This document shows positions 17,760 to 27,361 of a stretch of DNA of 64,000 bases, piece after piece. The translations under genes and the position numbers were made by a program. The notes under the pieces are model-generated. The model did no database searches, was not told where the DNA came from, and saw only the letters and a list, made by a program, of their open reading frames with translations. The number at the start of each line of letters is the position of its first letter. The first letter of the stretch is position 1. The DNA comes from Saccharibacillus alkalitolerans (GTDB taxonomy: Bacteria > Bacillota > Bacilli > Paenibacillales > Paenibacillaceae): contig NZ_JAAFGS010000007.1 of the NCBI RefSeq assembly GCF_011090185.1, forward strand, positions 1 through 64,000, given 5' to 3'.

Positions 17760-19493
17760 GTGAACGGGAACTATCGGCGTGAAGAGAATCCGCGGACCAA
17801 CGTGGTTTCTTTGACGATGGACGAAAGCTTTTTCTTCGAAAGAGCCGTCCGTGCGCTGGATCGCTACCAATATGACAAGGCGTTGAAATATTTTCGCAAA
17901 GCTGTGGAGTTAAAGCCGGACAATCCGGTGAATCACTGCAACATGGCGGGTATATTATCAGAGATGGGCGATTACGAGGCCTCGAACGCGGTGCTGCTGC
18001 ATGTGCTGGAGCAGGTCGATCCCGCCATGACGGAATGCCGTTTTTACATGGCGAACAACTTTGCCAACATGGAACGGTTCGAAGAGGCGGAAGAAGCGCT
18101 GCTGGCTTATCTCGGAGAAGATGCCGCGGGACAATTTCTGCACGAAGCGGAAGAGATGATCGAACTGCTGCAGATCGAGCTCAAGCGCAAAATCCGCGAT
18201 CACAGCGTACTGGCGCGCCGGGGTTCGGACCGGCACGAACGCGCCCGCACGATGCTGGAGGAAGGCATGTTTGCCGAAGCGGCCGGGCTGCTCGAAGAAC
18301 TGCTGGAAGAATATCCGGAGTTTGCCGCCGCGGCCAATAATCTGGCGCTGGCCTATTATTATATGGGCATGACGGACCGGGCGCTGGAAAAGGTGGAAGA
18401 CGTGCTGCTGCGCGAGCCGGGGAACCTGCACGGCCTGTGCAATCTGGCGATTTTCCGCCGGCATTCCGGCCCGCTCGGGGCCGAAGAAGCTTCTCGGCTG
18501 GCCGGCCGCCTGGCGGCAATCGTGCCGTTCCATCGCGAGCATGCGTTCAAGCTTGCGACCACGCTCGGCATTCTGGGCGAGCATGAGGCGGCCTACAGAC
18601 ACTTTCGCCGCCTGTTGGCGGGCGAGGACGCGTCCGGAGACGCTTCGATTCACCATTACTGCGCCGTAGCCGCCCTGCTCAGCGGGAGACCGGACGAAGC
18701 GGAGAAGATGTGGAACCAGACGCTGAAGCTCGATCCGGAAGCGGAAGCGGCCGCTTATTATTTGAAGCGGCTGCCGGAATGGCGCGTCTGCGGAATCACG
18801 GAGCCGGTCAATTACCATTACCGGCTCGAGGCCGTGCGCCGTTCGGAACTATGGCGGCGCTGGGAAGAGCGGCTGCCGGAAGACTCGCCGGCGATTCGCG
18901 CCGCCTTGATTCGCACGCTGCGTTCGGGCAGCGAAGAAGACAAGCGCAGGGCGCTTCAAGCCTGCCGTCCGCTCGCCGACGAGGAAATGAACGAAGCGCT
19001 GCGCGAACTGGCCGGCGACGACACCGAAACGGCGGAACTGCGCGACCTGGCGCGGGCCGCACTCGGCGAGAGCGACCCGGAGCAGGCCGATTCCGCCGAA
19101 GAAGACGAACTGCCGGCGCCGAAGTTCTCCCGGGAACCGGCCGAGCTGCCGGTATGGGAGAAGCGCTGGCAGGACGTGCTGGACGCGGCGATCCGCGCTT
19201 CGTGCGCGCCGGGCGACTTCGGCCTGCGCCGCGACCTCGAAGCGCTTTGGACCGATTTTTTGCGTCGGCTGTATCCCGACGTGCCGGTACTCTCGTACGT
19301 CGAGGGTTGGGCGGCCGCGCTGGATTACCTGGCCGACAAGCTGCATCGCGGAGAAGCGACTTACGAGGAGATCGGGCGCCGGCACGGCGTATCCGCATCG
19401 ACCGTCGGACGTTACGCCAAGCGAATCGACCAGGTCTGCGGCATCAAGGAGCGCATGACGATGCCGGGAAGAGACCATCGGAAGGGGCTGTAA
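17760..19493 (+). CDS. TPR protein with C-terminal helix-turn-helix (YvcD position)
   Basis: A 577-residue cytoplasmic protein. Residues about 20-110 and 165-230 hold tetratricopeptide repeats (ALKYFRKAVELKPDNP, LALAYYYMGMTDRALEKVED). The C-terminus contains a sigma-like HTH, ATYEEIGRRHGVSASTVGRYAKR. It starts at GTG behind AAAGGGGG. It lies 44 bases ahead of trxB, matching the yvcD-trxB order of Bacillus. Possible roles are protein-protein scaffold and DNA or RNA contact through the HTH; none is established by the sequence. Confidence 0.85.
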   Translation: MNGNYRREENPRTNVVSLTMDESFFFERAVRALDRYQYDKALKYFRKAVELKPDNPVNHCNMAGILSEMGDYEASNAVLLHVLEQVDPAMTECRFYMANNFANMERFEEAEEALLAYLGEDAAGQFLHEAEEMIELLQIELKRKIRDHSVLARRGSDRHERARTMLEEGMFAEAAGLLEELLEEYPEFAAAANNLALAYYYMGMTDRALEKVEDVLLREPGNLHGLCNLAIFRRHSGPLGAEEASRLAGRLAAIVPFHREHAFKLATTLGILGEHEAAYRHFRRLLAGEDASGDASIHHYCAVAALLSGRPDEAEKMWNQTLKLDPEAEAAAYYLKRLPEWRVCGITEPVNYHYRLEAVRRSELWRRWEERLPEDSPAIRAALIRTLRSGSEEDKRRALQACRPLADEEMNEALRELAGDDTETAELRDLARAALGESDPEQADSAEEDELPAPKFSREPAELPVWEKRWQDVLDAAIRASCAPGDFGLRRDLEALWTDFLRRLYPDVPVLSYVEGWAAALDYLADKLHRGEATYEEIGRRHGVSASTVGRYAKRIDQVCGIKERMTMPGRDHRKGL

Positions 19494-19537
19494 AGCCCCG
19501 CCTATCATTTTTTACGAAACCTGAGGAGGATGCCTGT

Positions 19538-20497
19538 ATGCAGAAATACAAGACAGTCGTAATCGGAACGGGGCCGTCCGGCCTGACTTCGGCCATTTAC
19601 CTGGCCCGCGCCAATCTGAACCCGCTCGTGATCGAGGGACTTCAACCGGGCGGTCAGCTTACGACGACCACCGACATTGAGAACTTCCCGGGCTTCCCCG
19701 ACGGCATTATGGGACCGGAATTGATGGATAATATGCGCAAGCAGGCGGAACGCTTCGGCGCCGAATTCATGAACGGCTGGGTCGACGCGGTCGATTTTTC
19801 GCAGCGTCCGTTCAAGATCACCGTCGAAGGTTCCGGCACGATCGAAGCGGATTCGGTCATTATCTCGACCGGCGCTTCGGCCCGCTACCTCGGCATTCCG
19901 GGCGAGCAGGACAACATCGGACGCGGGGTCAGCACCTGCGCGACGTGCGACGGTTTCTTTTTCCGCGGCAAAAAGCTGATCGTCATCGGCGGTGGCGATT
20001 CCGCGATGGAAGAAGCCAGCTTCCTGACGCGCTTCGCGACCGAAGTGACGGTCGTCAACCGCCGCGAAGAGCTGCGCGCCTCGAAGATCATGCAGGACCG
20101 CGCGCGCGAAAACGAGAAGGTATCCTGGGCGCTCAACCGCAAACCGCTTGAAGTGGTGGCGGGCGAGACCGGCCTGAAAGGGCTGAAAGTGCTCAACAAC
20201 GAGACCGGCCAGGAAGAACTGATCGAGGCGGACGGCGTATTCGTGGCGATCGGCCATACGCCGAATACGACGTTCCTGCAGGGACACGTCGAACTGGACG
20301 GACACGGTTACGTCGTGGTTAAACCGGGCACGACCGAAACCAACATTCCGGGCGTCTTTGCCTGCGGCGACGTGCAGGACACGAAATACCGCCAGGCGAT
20401 CACGGCTGCGGGCAGCGGCTGCATGGCGGCGATGGACTGCGAGAAATATCTCGAAGGCAGCGTCGTGCACGACTGGAGCGAGTCGCTCGACCGCTAA
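19538..20497 (+). CDS. trxB: Thioredoxin-disulfide reductase
   Basis: A 319-residue FAD/NADPH enzyme that reduces thioredoxin in the cytoplasm. The FAD loop GTGPSGLTSAIYLARA, the redox-active CATCDGFFF, the NADPH loop [12 protein letters not shown] and the C-terminal FACGDVQDTKYRQAITAAG are intact. The ATG follows GAGGAGG. Length is typical. Confidence 0.98.
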   Translation: MQKYKTVVIGTGPSGLTSAIYLARANLNPLVIEGLQPGGQLTTTTDIENFPGFPDGIMGPELMDNMRKQAERFGAEFMNGWVDAVDFSQRPFKITVEGSGTIEADSVIISTGASARYLGIPGEQDNIGRGVSTCATCDGFFFRGKKLIVIGGGDSAMEEASFLTRFATEVTVVNRREELRASKIMQDRARENEKVSWALNRKPLEVVAGETGLKGLKVLNNETGQEELIEADGVFVAIGHTPNTTFLQGHVELDGHGYVVVKPGTTETNIPGVFACGDVQDTKYRQAITAAGSGCMAAMDCEKYLEGSVVHDWSESLDR

Positions 20498-20571
20498 GAC
20501 CGGAATCTCGGGAGGCGAGGCCGGTTCCTGCCGCACCTCGCTCCTCCTATGTACCGGGCGACGCCCATACG

Positions 20572-20623
20572 GAACGCACCGACGAGAATCCGCTAACGGA
20601 ATCTTTTGTCGGTGCGTTCTTTT
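20572..20623 (+). terminator. Intrinsic terminator after trxB
   Basis: GAACGCACCGAC pairs perfectly with GTCGGTGCGTTC across a 24-base loop, followed by a T run interrupted late. Confidence 0.8.
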
Positions 20624-20661
20624 GGTGTGGAGAAAAAGCATGAAGCGAGAGGAGCGAGGCG

Positions 20662-21441
20662 ATGAACGATAGAACGGGAGGCGGACCGGACCGCCGTTAT
20701 CTGCGGAAGGCGGAGCTGCTGCGGGAGAAGGTCGAAACGCCGGAGAAGTATCCGTTTAACCTGCCGGCGGTGCGGGAGCTGGAGCGTATCGAATTCCACG
20801 AACGGGTCACTTACCTCGTGGGCGAGAACGGAATCGGCAAGTCGACGCTGCTCGAAGCGATCGCGGCCGCCTGGGGGTTCAACCCGGAAGGCGGCACGCT
20901 CAACTTCAACTTCGCGACGGCGGAGACGCATTCTCCCCTGCATCGCTATCTCCGGCTGATTCGGGGAACGGCGCGTCCTCGGGACGGATTCTTTTTCCGG
21001 GCGGAGAGCTATTACAATGTAGCGACGACGATCGACGAGCTGGACCGAGATCCGGAGGCCAAGGGCAAAATCATCGACAGTTACGGCGGCCGTTCGCTGC
21101 ACGAACAGTCGCACGGGGAAGCTTTTTTCGCGACGTTCATGCATCGGTTCGGGCCGAACGGCCTGTATATTCTCGACGAGCCGGAAGCGGCGCTGTCGCC
21201 GGTAAGGCAGCTGGCGATGCTGACGCGGATTCACGAGCTGGCCCGCAGCGGCGGACAGTTTATCGTCTCCACGCATTCCCCGCTGCTGATGGCGTACCCG
21301 GATTCCCGGCTGTACAACTTGACGGCCGGGGGAGTGCGGGAGTGCAAGCTGGAGGAAACGGAGCATTATATCATAACGCGGGAATTCCTCAACAACCGGG
21401 AATCGATGCTGGAGCAGCTGCTGCGCGAGGAAGAAGAATAA
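20662..21441 (+). CDS. AAA-type ATPase, ABC/SMC-like nucleotide-binding fold
   Basis: A 259-residue stand-alone ATPase of the family of small predicted ATPases related to ABC ATPases. Walker A GENGIGKSTL lies at residues 54-63, an ABC-like LHEQSHGEA near 150, Walker B GLYILDEPEAALS near 170 and the switch histidine in FIVSTHSPLLMA. There is no membrane segment and no partner permease. The ATG follows AGAGGA. Function is unknown; homologues are widespread in Firmicutes. Confidence 0.85.
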   Translation: MNDRTGGGPDRRYLRKAELLREKVETPEKYPFNLPAVRELERIEFHERVTYLVGENGIGKSTLLEAIAAAWGFNPEGGTLNFNFATAETHSPLHRYLRLIRGTARPRDGFFFRAESYYNVATTIDELDRDPEAKGKIIDSYGGRSLHEQSHGEAFFATFMHRFGPNGLYILDEPEAALSPVRQLAMLTRIHELARSGGQFIVSTHSPLLMAYPDSRLYNLTAGGVRECKLEETEHYIITREFLNNRESMLEQLLREEEE

Positions 21442-21457
21442 GGGAAGCAGGAAGCGG

Positions 21458-21492
21458 AAATCCGGCTCTTCAAACGAAGTGCCGGGTTTTTT
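21458..21492 (+). terminator. Intrinsic terminator after the ATPase gene
   Basis: AATCCGGCTCTT pairs with AAGTGCCGGGTT and leads into a T6 run. Confidence 0.82.
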
Positions 21493-21540
21493 CGTGCTTC
21501 CGTCTGCTGCGAGAATGGCAGGCCGGTTCGCATACGCTGT

Positions 21541-21729
21541 GGAAATAAGTGCGCATCGGCAGTTATTTCCTCTTTGCCCGGCCGATTTTTATAAATAACT
21601 GCACCAGAGCAGCTATTTCGCGAAAAAGCTTGAAAAACAGAGGCTTAAAAAAGAAATAACTGCCCTCCTGCAGCTATTTTATTGAAACGAGTCTTTTTGA
21701 GCCAAATAAGTGCTTCTCCGCAGCTATTC
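21541..21729. repeat. Four-unit palindromic repeat array, locus 1
   Basis: Four 26-bp imperfect palindromes of the form AAATAASTGC-N6-GCAGYTATTT begin at 21543, 21593, 21654 and 21704. Centre spacings are 50, 61 and 50 nt. Each unit can form a 10-bp hairpin. The sequence between units is not repeated. The array fills part of a 614-base gap that also holds hairpins ending in T runs at 21802-21838 and near 21880-21914, and otherwise shows nothing. Confidence 0.85.
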
Positions 21730-21801
21730 GTGAAAACGAAACTCCCTTCACTGACAGAGAGGACGCGGAAGGAGAAATTCGGTGAAGTACAGACTTTCGT
21801 A

Positions 21802-21838
21802 AAAAACCCGCTTCGGAAGCCTGCGCTGACGGGTTTTT
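21802..21838 (+). terminator. Terminator-like hairpin in the ATPase-DUF1858 gap
   Basis: AAAAACCCG pairs with CGGGTTTTT across a 19-base loop. The symmetrical A and T runs would let it work on either strand. No gene ends immediately before it. Confidence 0.6.
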
Positions 21839-21976
21839 CTCGGAGTCTGTTCGCTTCCCGCATTTACGTAACTTTCGAGAGCAGCCGGGGCATCTTGCAG
21901 CGGCTCTTTTTTTATTGCCGAAAAAGATTGTGCGTGAAATCACAAGTCGTCGACGGAGGGCGTGCTACATTTTGAT

Positions 21977-21991
21977 TGAGAATAGTTTTCA
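21977..21991. promoter_or_regulatory. Possible Fur box upstream of the DUF1858/DUF438 genes
   Basis: TGAGAATAGTTTTCA has 7-1-7 symmetry and matches 11 of 14 defined positions of the Bacillus Fur consensus TGATAATNATTATCA. It lies 65 bases upstream of the DUF1858 start, in a suitable place to control a di-iron protein operon. It is a weak match judged by eye. Confidence 0.35.
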
Positions 21992-22055
21992 TGCAAATTT
22001 AAAGCGATATCGGCCAAGCGGCAGGCTGCGCGAAAGCGGCGGAAAGGGGCGGACC

Positions 22056-22286
22056 ATGGGCAAAAAAATCGATTTGAATCGGAGCGTCTACGAGCTGGTG
22101 ACCGAGGATCCGGCAGTGTCGACGATCATGATGGGACTGGGATTTCGGCGGATCGCGGAACCGGGGATGCTGGAGACGATGGGCAAGTTCATGACGCCCC
22201 TGAAGGGCGCAAAGATGAAACGAATCGACCCGGCGGCGGTGCGGCAGGCTTTTGAAGCGCACGGTTACGAGGTGGAAGAATCATAG
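22056..22286 (+). CDS. DUF1858 domain protein
   Basis: A 76-residue protein almost wholly made of the DUF1858 domain, the small domain found at the N-terminus of ScdA/RIC iron-sulfur repair proteins (KIDLNRSVYELVTEDPAVSTIMMGLGFRRI is the family opening, here given in part: SVYELVTEDP and MMGLGF). The start ATG follows AAAGGGG; the frame is open upstream. It sits 62 bases ahead of the hemerythrin/PAS gene. Together they look like a split version of an oxygen or NO responsive iron protein, which is an inference. Confidence 0.82.
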   Translation: MGKKIDLNRSVYELVTEDPAVSTIMMGLGFRRIAEPGMLETMGKFMTPLKGAKMKRIDPAAVRQAFEAHGYEVEES

Positions 22287-22348
22287 ATCGGCTCGGGCGG
22301 CAGACGAACCGGAGAGAGATCGAGCAGGGAAATAAGGAGGAGAAAATC

Positions 22349-24016
22349 ATGAGCGAACTGATCAATAATCGCGAGCATGCGGCCGGAACGATGGACGAAG
22401 ACAGGCTGCACCGAAGAGAAGAACTGAAAGCGATCATCAAGGAGCTGCACGAAGGAGCCGATCCGGCACTGGTGAAGGAGCGTTTCCGCGAAGCGGTCGG
22501 CAGCGTCGAAGTGGAGGAAATCTCTCTGCTCGAGGAGTCGCTGATGCGCGAGGAAGGCATTCCGGTGTCGGAAGTGCAGCGGCTGTGCTCCGTCCACGCG
22601 TCCATTTTCGAAGGTTCGATCTCGGACATCCACGGCTCCGCGCCTGCGGCGCCGGAAGAGCAGCCGGGTCATCCGGTGCACACGTTCAAGCTGGAAAACC
22701 GGGAGCTGGAGCGTCTGACGGGATTTTCGATCTCGCTGCATCTGGACAAATTCATGAAGGACGATTCCGACGCCAACCGGTTCAAGCTGCTGGAAGATCT
22801 CAACCTGCTGCTGGACGTCGATAAACATTATTCGCGCAAAGAAAATCTGCTGTTCCCTTACTTGGAGCGCTACGGCATCTACGGTCCGACTCAAGTCATG
22901 TGGGGCGTCGACGATGCCATCCGGGCCGGGATCAAGGAAGCGAAGCGGCTGCTGGCCGAATACGCGGGAGATCGCGAGGCGGTACGGGCGGCGATCGAAA
23001 ACGCGGTTCGCGAAGTGGAGGAAATGATCTTCAAGGAAGAAAACATCCTGCTGCCGATGGCGCTGAAAAAGCTGACCGAAGACGAATGGCTGAAAATCGC
23101 GGAGGAGACCGAGGAAATCGGCTTCTGCCTGATTCCGGGTACGGCCCGCTGGGTTCCGGTTCGCGCGCCGGAGCCGGGGACGGCAAGTTCCGCGGCCGCG
23201 GCCCATATCGGACCGCAGACCGGAGCGGCGGAATCCGGCCTTCAAGCCGGCGAAGCGGGAGCGGAGAAAGCCGCGGCCGCGGCCATGCCGGCGTTCGCAC
23301 AGGGAAGCGGAACCGCGGGCGCCGCTTCCGGAGCGGCCATGCCGCAGTGGGTCGCGGACATGCTCGCCGCAGAACGAAAATCGGAGGCGGCCGAAGCGAC
23401 ATCGGCGCCGGATCAATCGGCAGGCATCGCCCAACAGGCGGCGAAGATGGCGGCCCAAGCCGCGGAAATGGCCAGACAAGCGGCGGAGCTGGCCGCTTCC
23501 GTAAGCGGCAGACCTCTGCAGCCGCCGCAGCCTTCGCCGGGTCCGGGCGGCCCGGACGAAACCGCAGCCGATTCGCCTGCGGCTTCCGCTTCCGCGCCGA
23601 TCTCGGAAGGCTACGTCCGGTTCGATACCGGCATCCTCTCGGTGCAGCAGCTGGAGCTTATCATGAACCATCTGCCGGTCGACCTGACGTTTATCGACGA
23701 GAACGATATCGTGCGCTATTTCTCCCACGGGAAAGAACGGATCTTCGCCCGCACCAAAGCGGTGATCGGCCGCTCGGTGCAGAACTGCCATCCGCCGCAG
23801 AGCGTGCATGTGGTCGAAGAGCTGCTTCGCGACTTCAAGTCGGGACGCAAGGATCACGAGGATTTCTGGATCCCGTTCCGAGACAAATTCGTATATATCC
23901 GTTATTTCGCGATCCGGGACGAGCGGGGAACCTATCGGGGGACGCTGGAATTCACCCAGAACGCGGCGCCGATCCGCGAACTGGAAGGCCAAAAACGCAT
24001 CCTGTCGGAAGCGTGA
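22349..24016 (+). CDS. DUF438 / hemerythrin / PAS protein
   Basis: A 555-residue soluble protein with three parts: DUF438 (about 20-85), a hemerythrin HHE domain (about 105-240, with HTFKLENRELERL, DKHYSRKENLLFPYLERYG and FKEENILLPMALKKL carrying the iron-binding His and Glu), and a C-terminal PAS-like domain (about 420-545, ELIMNHLPVDLTFIDENDIV). Between the last two is a ~145-residue Ala/Gly/Glu/Gln-rich linker. DUF438-HHE-PAS proteins are thought to sense oxygen or NO. The start follows AAGGAGG. It ends in a terminator at 24123. Confidence 0.88.
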   Translation: MSELINNREHAAGTMDEDRLHRREELKAIIKELHEGADPALVKERFREAVGSVEVEEISLLEESLMREEGIPVSEVQRLCSVHASIFEGSISDIHGSAPAAPEEQPGHPVHTFKLENRELERLTGFSISLHLDKFMKDDSDANRFKLLEDLNLLLDVDKHYSRKENLLFPYLERYGIYGPTQVMWGVDDAIRAGIKEAKRLLAEYAGDREAVRAAIENAVREVEEMIFKEENILLPMALKKLTEDEWLKIAEETEEIGFCLIPGTARWVPVRAPEPGTASSAAAAHIGPQTGAAESGLQAGEAGAEKAAAAAMPAFAQGSGTAGAASGAAMPQWVADMLAAERKSEAAEATSAPDQSAGIAQQAAKMAAQAAEMARQAAELAASVSGRPLQPPQPSPGPGGPDETAADSPAASASAPISEGYVRFDTGILSVQQLELIMNHLPVDLTFIDENDIVRYFSHGKERIFARTKAVIGRSVQNCHPPQSVHVVEELLRDFKSGRKDHEDFWIPFRDKFVYIRYFAIRDERGTYRGTLEFTQNAAPIRELEGQKRILSEA

Positions 24017-24122
24017 CCGCTGCCCGCGTCAGTCGGCGTCCGGACGGAGAGGTGCCGGGTCGGGTCTCGGTATCCGCCCGGAAAGAAAATTTGGGCTCCT
24101 GTATTCGAATGTTCAAATATTC

Positions 24123-24156
24123 GCCCCTTTTCCGCTTTTCGCGGGGAAGGGGTTTT
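24123..24156 (+). terminator. Intrinsic terminator after the DUF438 gene
   Basis: GCCCCTTTTCCGC pairs with GCGGGGAAGGGG and runs into TTTT. The remainder of the 425-base gap up to the glucokinase promoter shows no gene. Confidence 0.85.
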
Positions 24157-24331
24157 CTCATGCCGGAAGAGCGGAGAAGGGCGAAAACTCGCACCGCGCA
24201 GCGGTTTCAACGCCCCCGGGCGTGCCGCTCGCCGGACGCGGACGCGGCGAACAGGCAGGCGGCCGCCGCACGAAGCGGAGAAAAGGCTTTCGATCCTTGC
24301 GGGACAAGGCTTTTCGCGATGCCGGGCCAGC

Positions 24332-24360
24332 TTGACCGCAATCGGGCGTTCGCTTATAGT
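24332..24360 (+). promoter_or_regulatory. SigA promoter of glucokinase
   Basis: TTGACC (24332-24337), 17-base spacer, TATAGT (24355-24360). Position about 80 bases upstream of the glucokinase start. Confidence 0.72.
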
Positions 24361-24442
24361 GGGATACGAAGGAAACGATTTCTGGACTCACGCAAACGGC
24401 TTCATCATTTTCTATATTAGAAGAAAAAAGGTGGCTTGTATC

Positions 24443-25390
24443 ATGTCTGAAAATGTCTACGTCGGGATAGATCTGGGCGGCACCACGATCAAAGTCGGTC
24501 TGTGCAGCGAGAGCGGCGTCCTGCTGCATACTTACGAAGGGCCAACGGGAGTGGCGGAGGGCACGGAAACGGTAATCTCCAACATGGCGGATTACGTGCG
24601 CCGGGTCGTCGAAGATTCGCCTTATTCCTGGGAGCAGCTGGCCGGGGTCGGTGCCGGCGTCGCCGGATTCACGAACGTCCGTGACGGAATCATCGTCATG
24701 GCTCCGAACATAGGCTTCAAGGACGTTCCAATCCGCGCCATCCTCGAGGAGCGGCTGGGCAAGCCCGTACGAATCGATAACGATGCCAACGTCGCGGCCC
24801 TCGGCGAAGCCTGGAGCGGTGCCGGGGCGGGCATCGAGAACTGCGTCTGCTATACGCTGGGAACCGGCGTCGGCGGAGGCATCATCATCAACGGACGCAT
24901 TTATCAAGGATTTTCCGGCATGGCCGGCGAGATCGGACATATCGACGTCGTGCCGGACCTGGAAGCGATCCAGTGCGGCTGCGGCCGGGTCGGCTGTCTG
25001 GAGACCGTGTCTTCGGCGACCGGCATCATCCGCATGGCGAAGGAAGCGGTGGAGCGCGGCGAACGCACCTTCATTGCCGATGCCAGCCAGATTACGGCGA
25101 AGACCGTCTTCGACGCGGCCAAAGCCGGCGACGAAGTGGCGCTGCGCATCGTCAAGCGGGCCGCGTTCTATCTCGGCAAGTCGATGGCTGCCGTAGCGGC
25201 CGTATTGAATCCGCAGAGCTTTATTATCGGCGGCGGCGTCTCGAAAGCCGGCGATATCTTGTTCAACCCGATCCGCGAGACGTTCGCGCAGCTGACGCCG
25301 GAGCCGCTGCAGCGCGGCGTGCAGATCGTGCCGGCGATGCTCGGCAACGACGCGGGCATGATCGGCGCGGCCGGTCTGCTGATCCGCTAG
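24443..25390 (+). CDS. glcK: ROK-family glucokinase
   Basis: A 315-residue sugar kinase that phosphorylates cytoplasmic glucose. The phosphate-binding [13 protein letters not shown] opens the protein. The ROK zinc motif [10 protein letters not shown] (about residue 178) and the upstream GEIGHIDV are intact. The start is the ATG behind AAAGGTGG; the frame is open upstream. It lies 40 bases ahead of rapZ, with which it may be cotranscribed. Glucokinase rather than repressor is indicated by the absence of an N-terminal HTH. Confidence 0.92.
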   Translation: MSENVYVGIDLGGTTIKVGLCSESGVLLHTYEGPTGVAEGTETVISNMADYVRRVVEDSPYSWEQLAGVGAGVAGFTNVRDGIIVMAPNIGFKDVPIRAILEERLGKPVRIDNDANVAALGEAWSGAGAGIENCVCYTLGTGVGGGIIINGRIYQGFSGMAGEIGHIDVVPDLEAIQCGCGRVGCLETVSSATGIIRMAKEAVERGERTFIADASQITAKTVFDAAKAGDEVALRIVKRAAFYLGKSMAAVAAVLNPQSFIIGGGVSKAGDILFNPIRETFAQLTPEPLQRGVQIVPAMLGNDAGMIGAAGLLIR

Positions 25391-25430
25391 AACCCGCACG
25401 CAATCACCGCAATTCAGGGAGGGAACCCGC

Positions 25431-26345
25431 ATGGCCGAGATTCCAAGCGAAAATACGCCGGCGTCGACCGCTTCGACCGCCACGTTAATGATCATTACGG
25501 GAATGTCCGGAGCCGGCAAGACCATCGCCGTGCAGAGCCTGGAAGACCTGGGCTTCTTCTGCGTGGACAATCTGCCGCCGGTTCTGATCCCGAAATTCGC
25601 GGAGCTGATCGAACAGTCCAACGGCAAAATCGCCAAGGTTGCGCTGGTCATCGACCTGCGCGGCCGCGAGTTTTTTGCCGCACTGTCCGAGTCGCTCGCT
25701 TATATCAAGGACCATTTTACGATTCACAGCGAGATTCTGTTCTTCGACGCCAGCGACGCCGTTCTGGTGCAGCGTTACAAGGAGACGCGCCGGCGTCATC
25801 CGCTCGCGCCGGACGGCATGCCGCTCGACGGCATTCGTCTGGAACGGAAAATGCTGGAAGAGCTGAAAAATTCGGCAACGCAGATCATCGATACGACCAA
25901 CATGAAGCCGGCCGTGCTGAAGGAAAAGATTATTTCCCGCTTCGCCCACATGGAGAGCAATCAGCTGTCGGTCAACGTGACGTCGTTCGGTTTCAAATAC
26001 GGCGTGCCGATCGACGCCGATCTGATCTTCGACGTCCGTTTCCTGCCGAATCCGCATTACGTCGACAATCTGCGTCCTCTGACGGGACAGAACAGCGACG
26101 TTTACGATTACGTGATGAAATGGCCGGAGACCCAGACATTTTTGACCAAGCTGCTCGATATGCTGCATTTTCTCATTCCGCAGTACCGGAAAGAGGGCAA
26201 AAGCCAGGTGATTATCGGCATCGGCTGTACCGGCGGCAAGCATCGTTCGGTCGCCATTTCCGAATATTTAGGCCGTATGCTGGGAGCAAGCGAAACGGAA
26301 AGAGTACGCGTCAATCACCGGGACGCCGATCGGGACCGCCACTGA
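25431..26345 (+). CDS. rapZ: RNase adapter / nucleotide-binding protein RapZ (YvcJ)
   Basis: A 304-residue P-loop protein with GTPase/ATPase activity. Walker A is GMSGAGKT at residues 24-31. The C-terminal domain carries the conserved [12 protein letters not shown]. In enterics RapZ controls glucosamine-6-phosphate synthesis through small RNAs; in B. subtilis YvcJ influences competence. It begins behind GGGAGGG and is 13 bases from yvcK, forming the conserved rapZ-yvcK-whiA unit. Confidence 0.96.
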   Translation: MAEIPSENTPASTASTATLMIITGMSGAGKTIAVQSLEDLGFFCVDNLPPVLIPKFAELIEQSNGKIAKVALVIDLRGREFFAALSESLAYIKDHFTIHSEILFFDASDAVLVQRYKETRRRHPLAPDGMPLDGIRLERKMLEELKNSATQIIDTTNMKPAVLKEKIISRFAHMESNQLSVNVTSFGFKYGVPIDADLIFDVRFLPNPHYVDNLRPLTGQNSDVYDYVMKWPETQTFLTKLLDMLHFLIPQYRKEGKSQVIIGIGCTGGKHRSVAISEYLGRMLGASETERVRVNHRDADRDRH

Positions 26346-26358
26346 GGAGTGAACATAC

Positions 26359-27354
26359 ATGAATACTAAGCAACAGGCGCAGCGGCCCGTAAGACGTCCG
26401 CGCATCGTGGTGATGGGCGGCGGCACGGGTCTGTCCGTGATGCTGCGGGGACTTAAGGAGCAGCCGCTCGACATTACGGCCATCGTGACGGTGGCCGACG
26501 ACGGCGGAAGCTCCGGAATTCTGCGCAGCGAGCTGCAGATGCCGCCTCCGGGCGATATCCGCAACGTGCTCACGGCGCTGGCCGACGTGGAACCGCTGCT
26601 GTCGGAGATGCTCAGCTACCGCTTCAAGAACGGCAACGGCTTGGCGGGGCACAGCCTGGGCAATCTGATCCTGGCGGCCATGACCGACATCTCGGGCGAT
26701 TTCGTAACCGCCGTGCGCGAGCTCGGGCGGGTCTTCGCCGTTCGCGGACGGGTCTATCCCGCCGCCAAGGAGGGCGTTATCCTGCACGCCGAGATGGAAG
26801 ACGGCACGATCGTCACGGGCGAATCGAGCATTCCGGAATACGGCGGGAAGATCAAGCGCATTTTCCTGGAGCCGGCGGAGGTCGAGGCGCTGCCCGAAGC
26901 GGTGCTGGCGATCCAGCGCGCCGACGCGATCCTGCTGGGGCCGGGCAGTCTCTATACGAGCCTGCTGCCGAATCTCCTGGTGCCGCAGCTGTCCGAAGCG
27001 GTCGTTGCTTCGAGCGCGGTCAAGATGTACATCTGCAACGTCATGACCCAGCCGGGCGAGACCGACGGATTCAGCGTGGGCGACCATTTGCAGGCGGTGT
27101 ACGACCATGTCGGCAGCCATCTGTTCGACTACGTGCTGGTCAACAGCGGGCATATACCCGAAGACGTACAGAAGCGCTACGCGGAGGAAGGGGCGACTCC
27201 CGTCCGTTTGGACCTGGAAGAGATGGCCTGCACGAACTGTACCGTCATTGCCGATACTTTCGTCAAATACGGTACGTATCTGCGCCACGACGCGGAAAAA
27301 TTGAGCGAACACATTAACCGGCTTGTGGAAGACTGGATGATGCGAAAGGGGTGA
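26359..27354 (+). CDS. yvcK: Gluconeogenesis factor YvcK/GlmR
   Basis: A 331-residue CofD-like protein that binds UDP-GlcNAc and links central carbon flux to cell-wall precursor supply by acting on GlmS in Bacillus. The start of the fold is [17 protein letters not shown], with [11 protein letters not shown]-like [12 protein letters not shown] and the loop [14 protein letters not shown]. It is seven bases from whiA, so translation is probably coupled. Confidence 0.96.
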   Translation: MNTKQQAQRPVRRPRIVVMGGGTGLSVMLRGLKEQPLDITAIVTVADDGGSSGILRSELQMPPPGDIRNVLTALADVEPLLSEMLSYRFKNGNGLAGHSLGNLILAAMTDISGDFVTAVRELGRVFAVRGRVYPAAKEGVILHAEMEDGTIVTGESSIPEYGGKIKRIFLEPAEVEALPEAVLAIQRADAILLGPGSLYTSLLPNLLVPQLSEAVVASSAVKMYICNVMTQPGETDGFSVGDHLQAVYDHVGSHLFDYVLVNSGHIPEDVQKRYAEEGATPVRLDLEEMACTNCTVIADTFVKYGTYLRHDAEKLSEHINRLVEDWMMRKG

Positions 27355-27361
27355 ACAGTCC

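Noticed and set aside
21541-21729. CRISPR array
   Set aside because: Only four units, each palindromic and degenerate, with unequal spacing in the middle and no cas genes in the window.
22265-23992. A 575-codon antisense frame over the DUF438 gene
   Set aside because: No start signal, and composition is that of a shadow of the Ala/Glu-rich sense protein.
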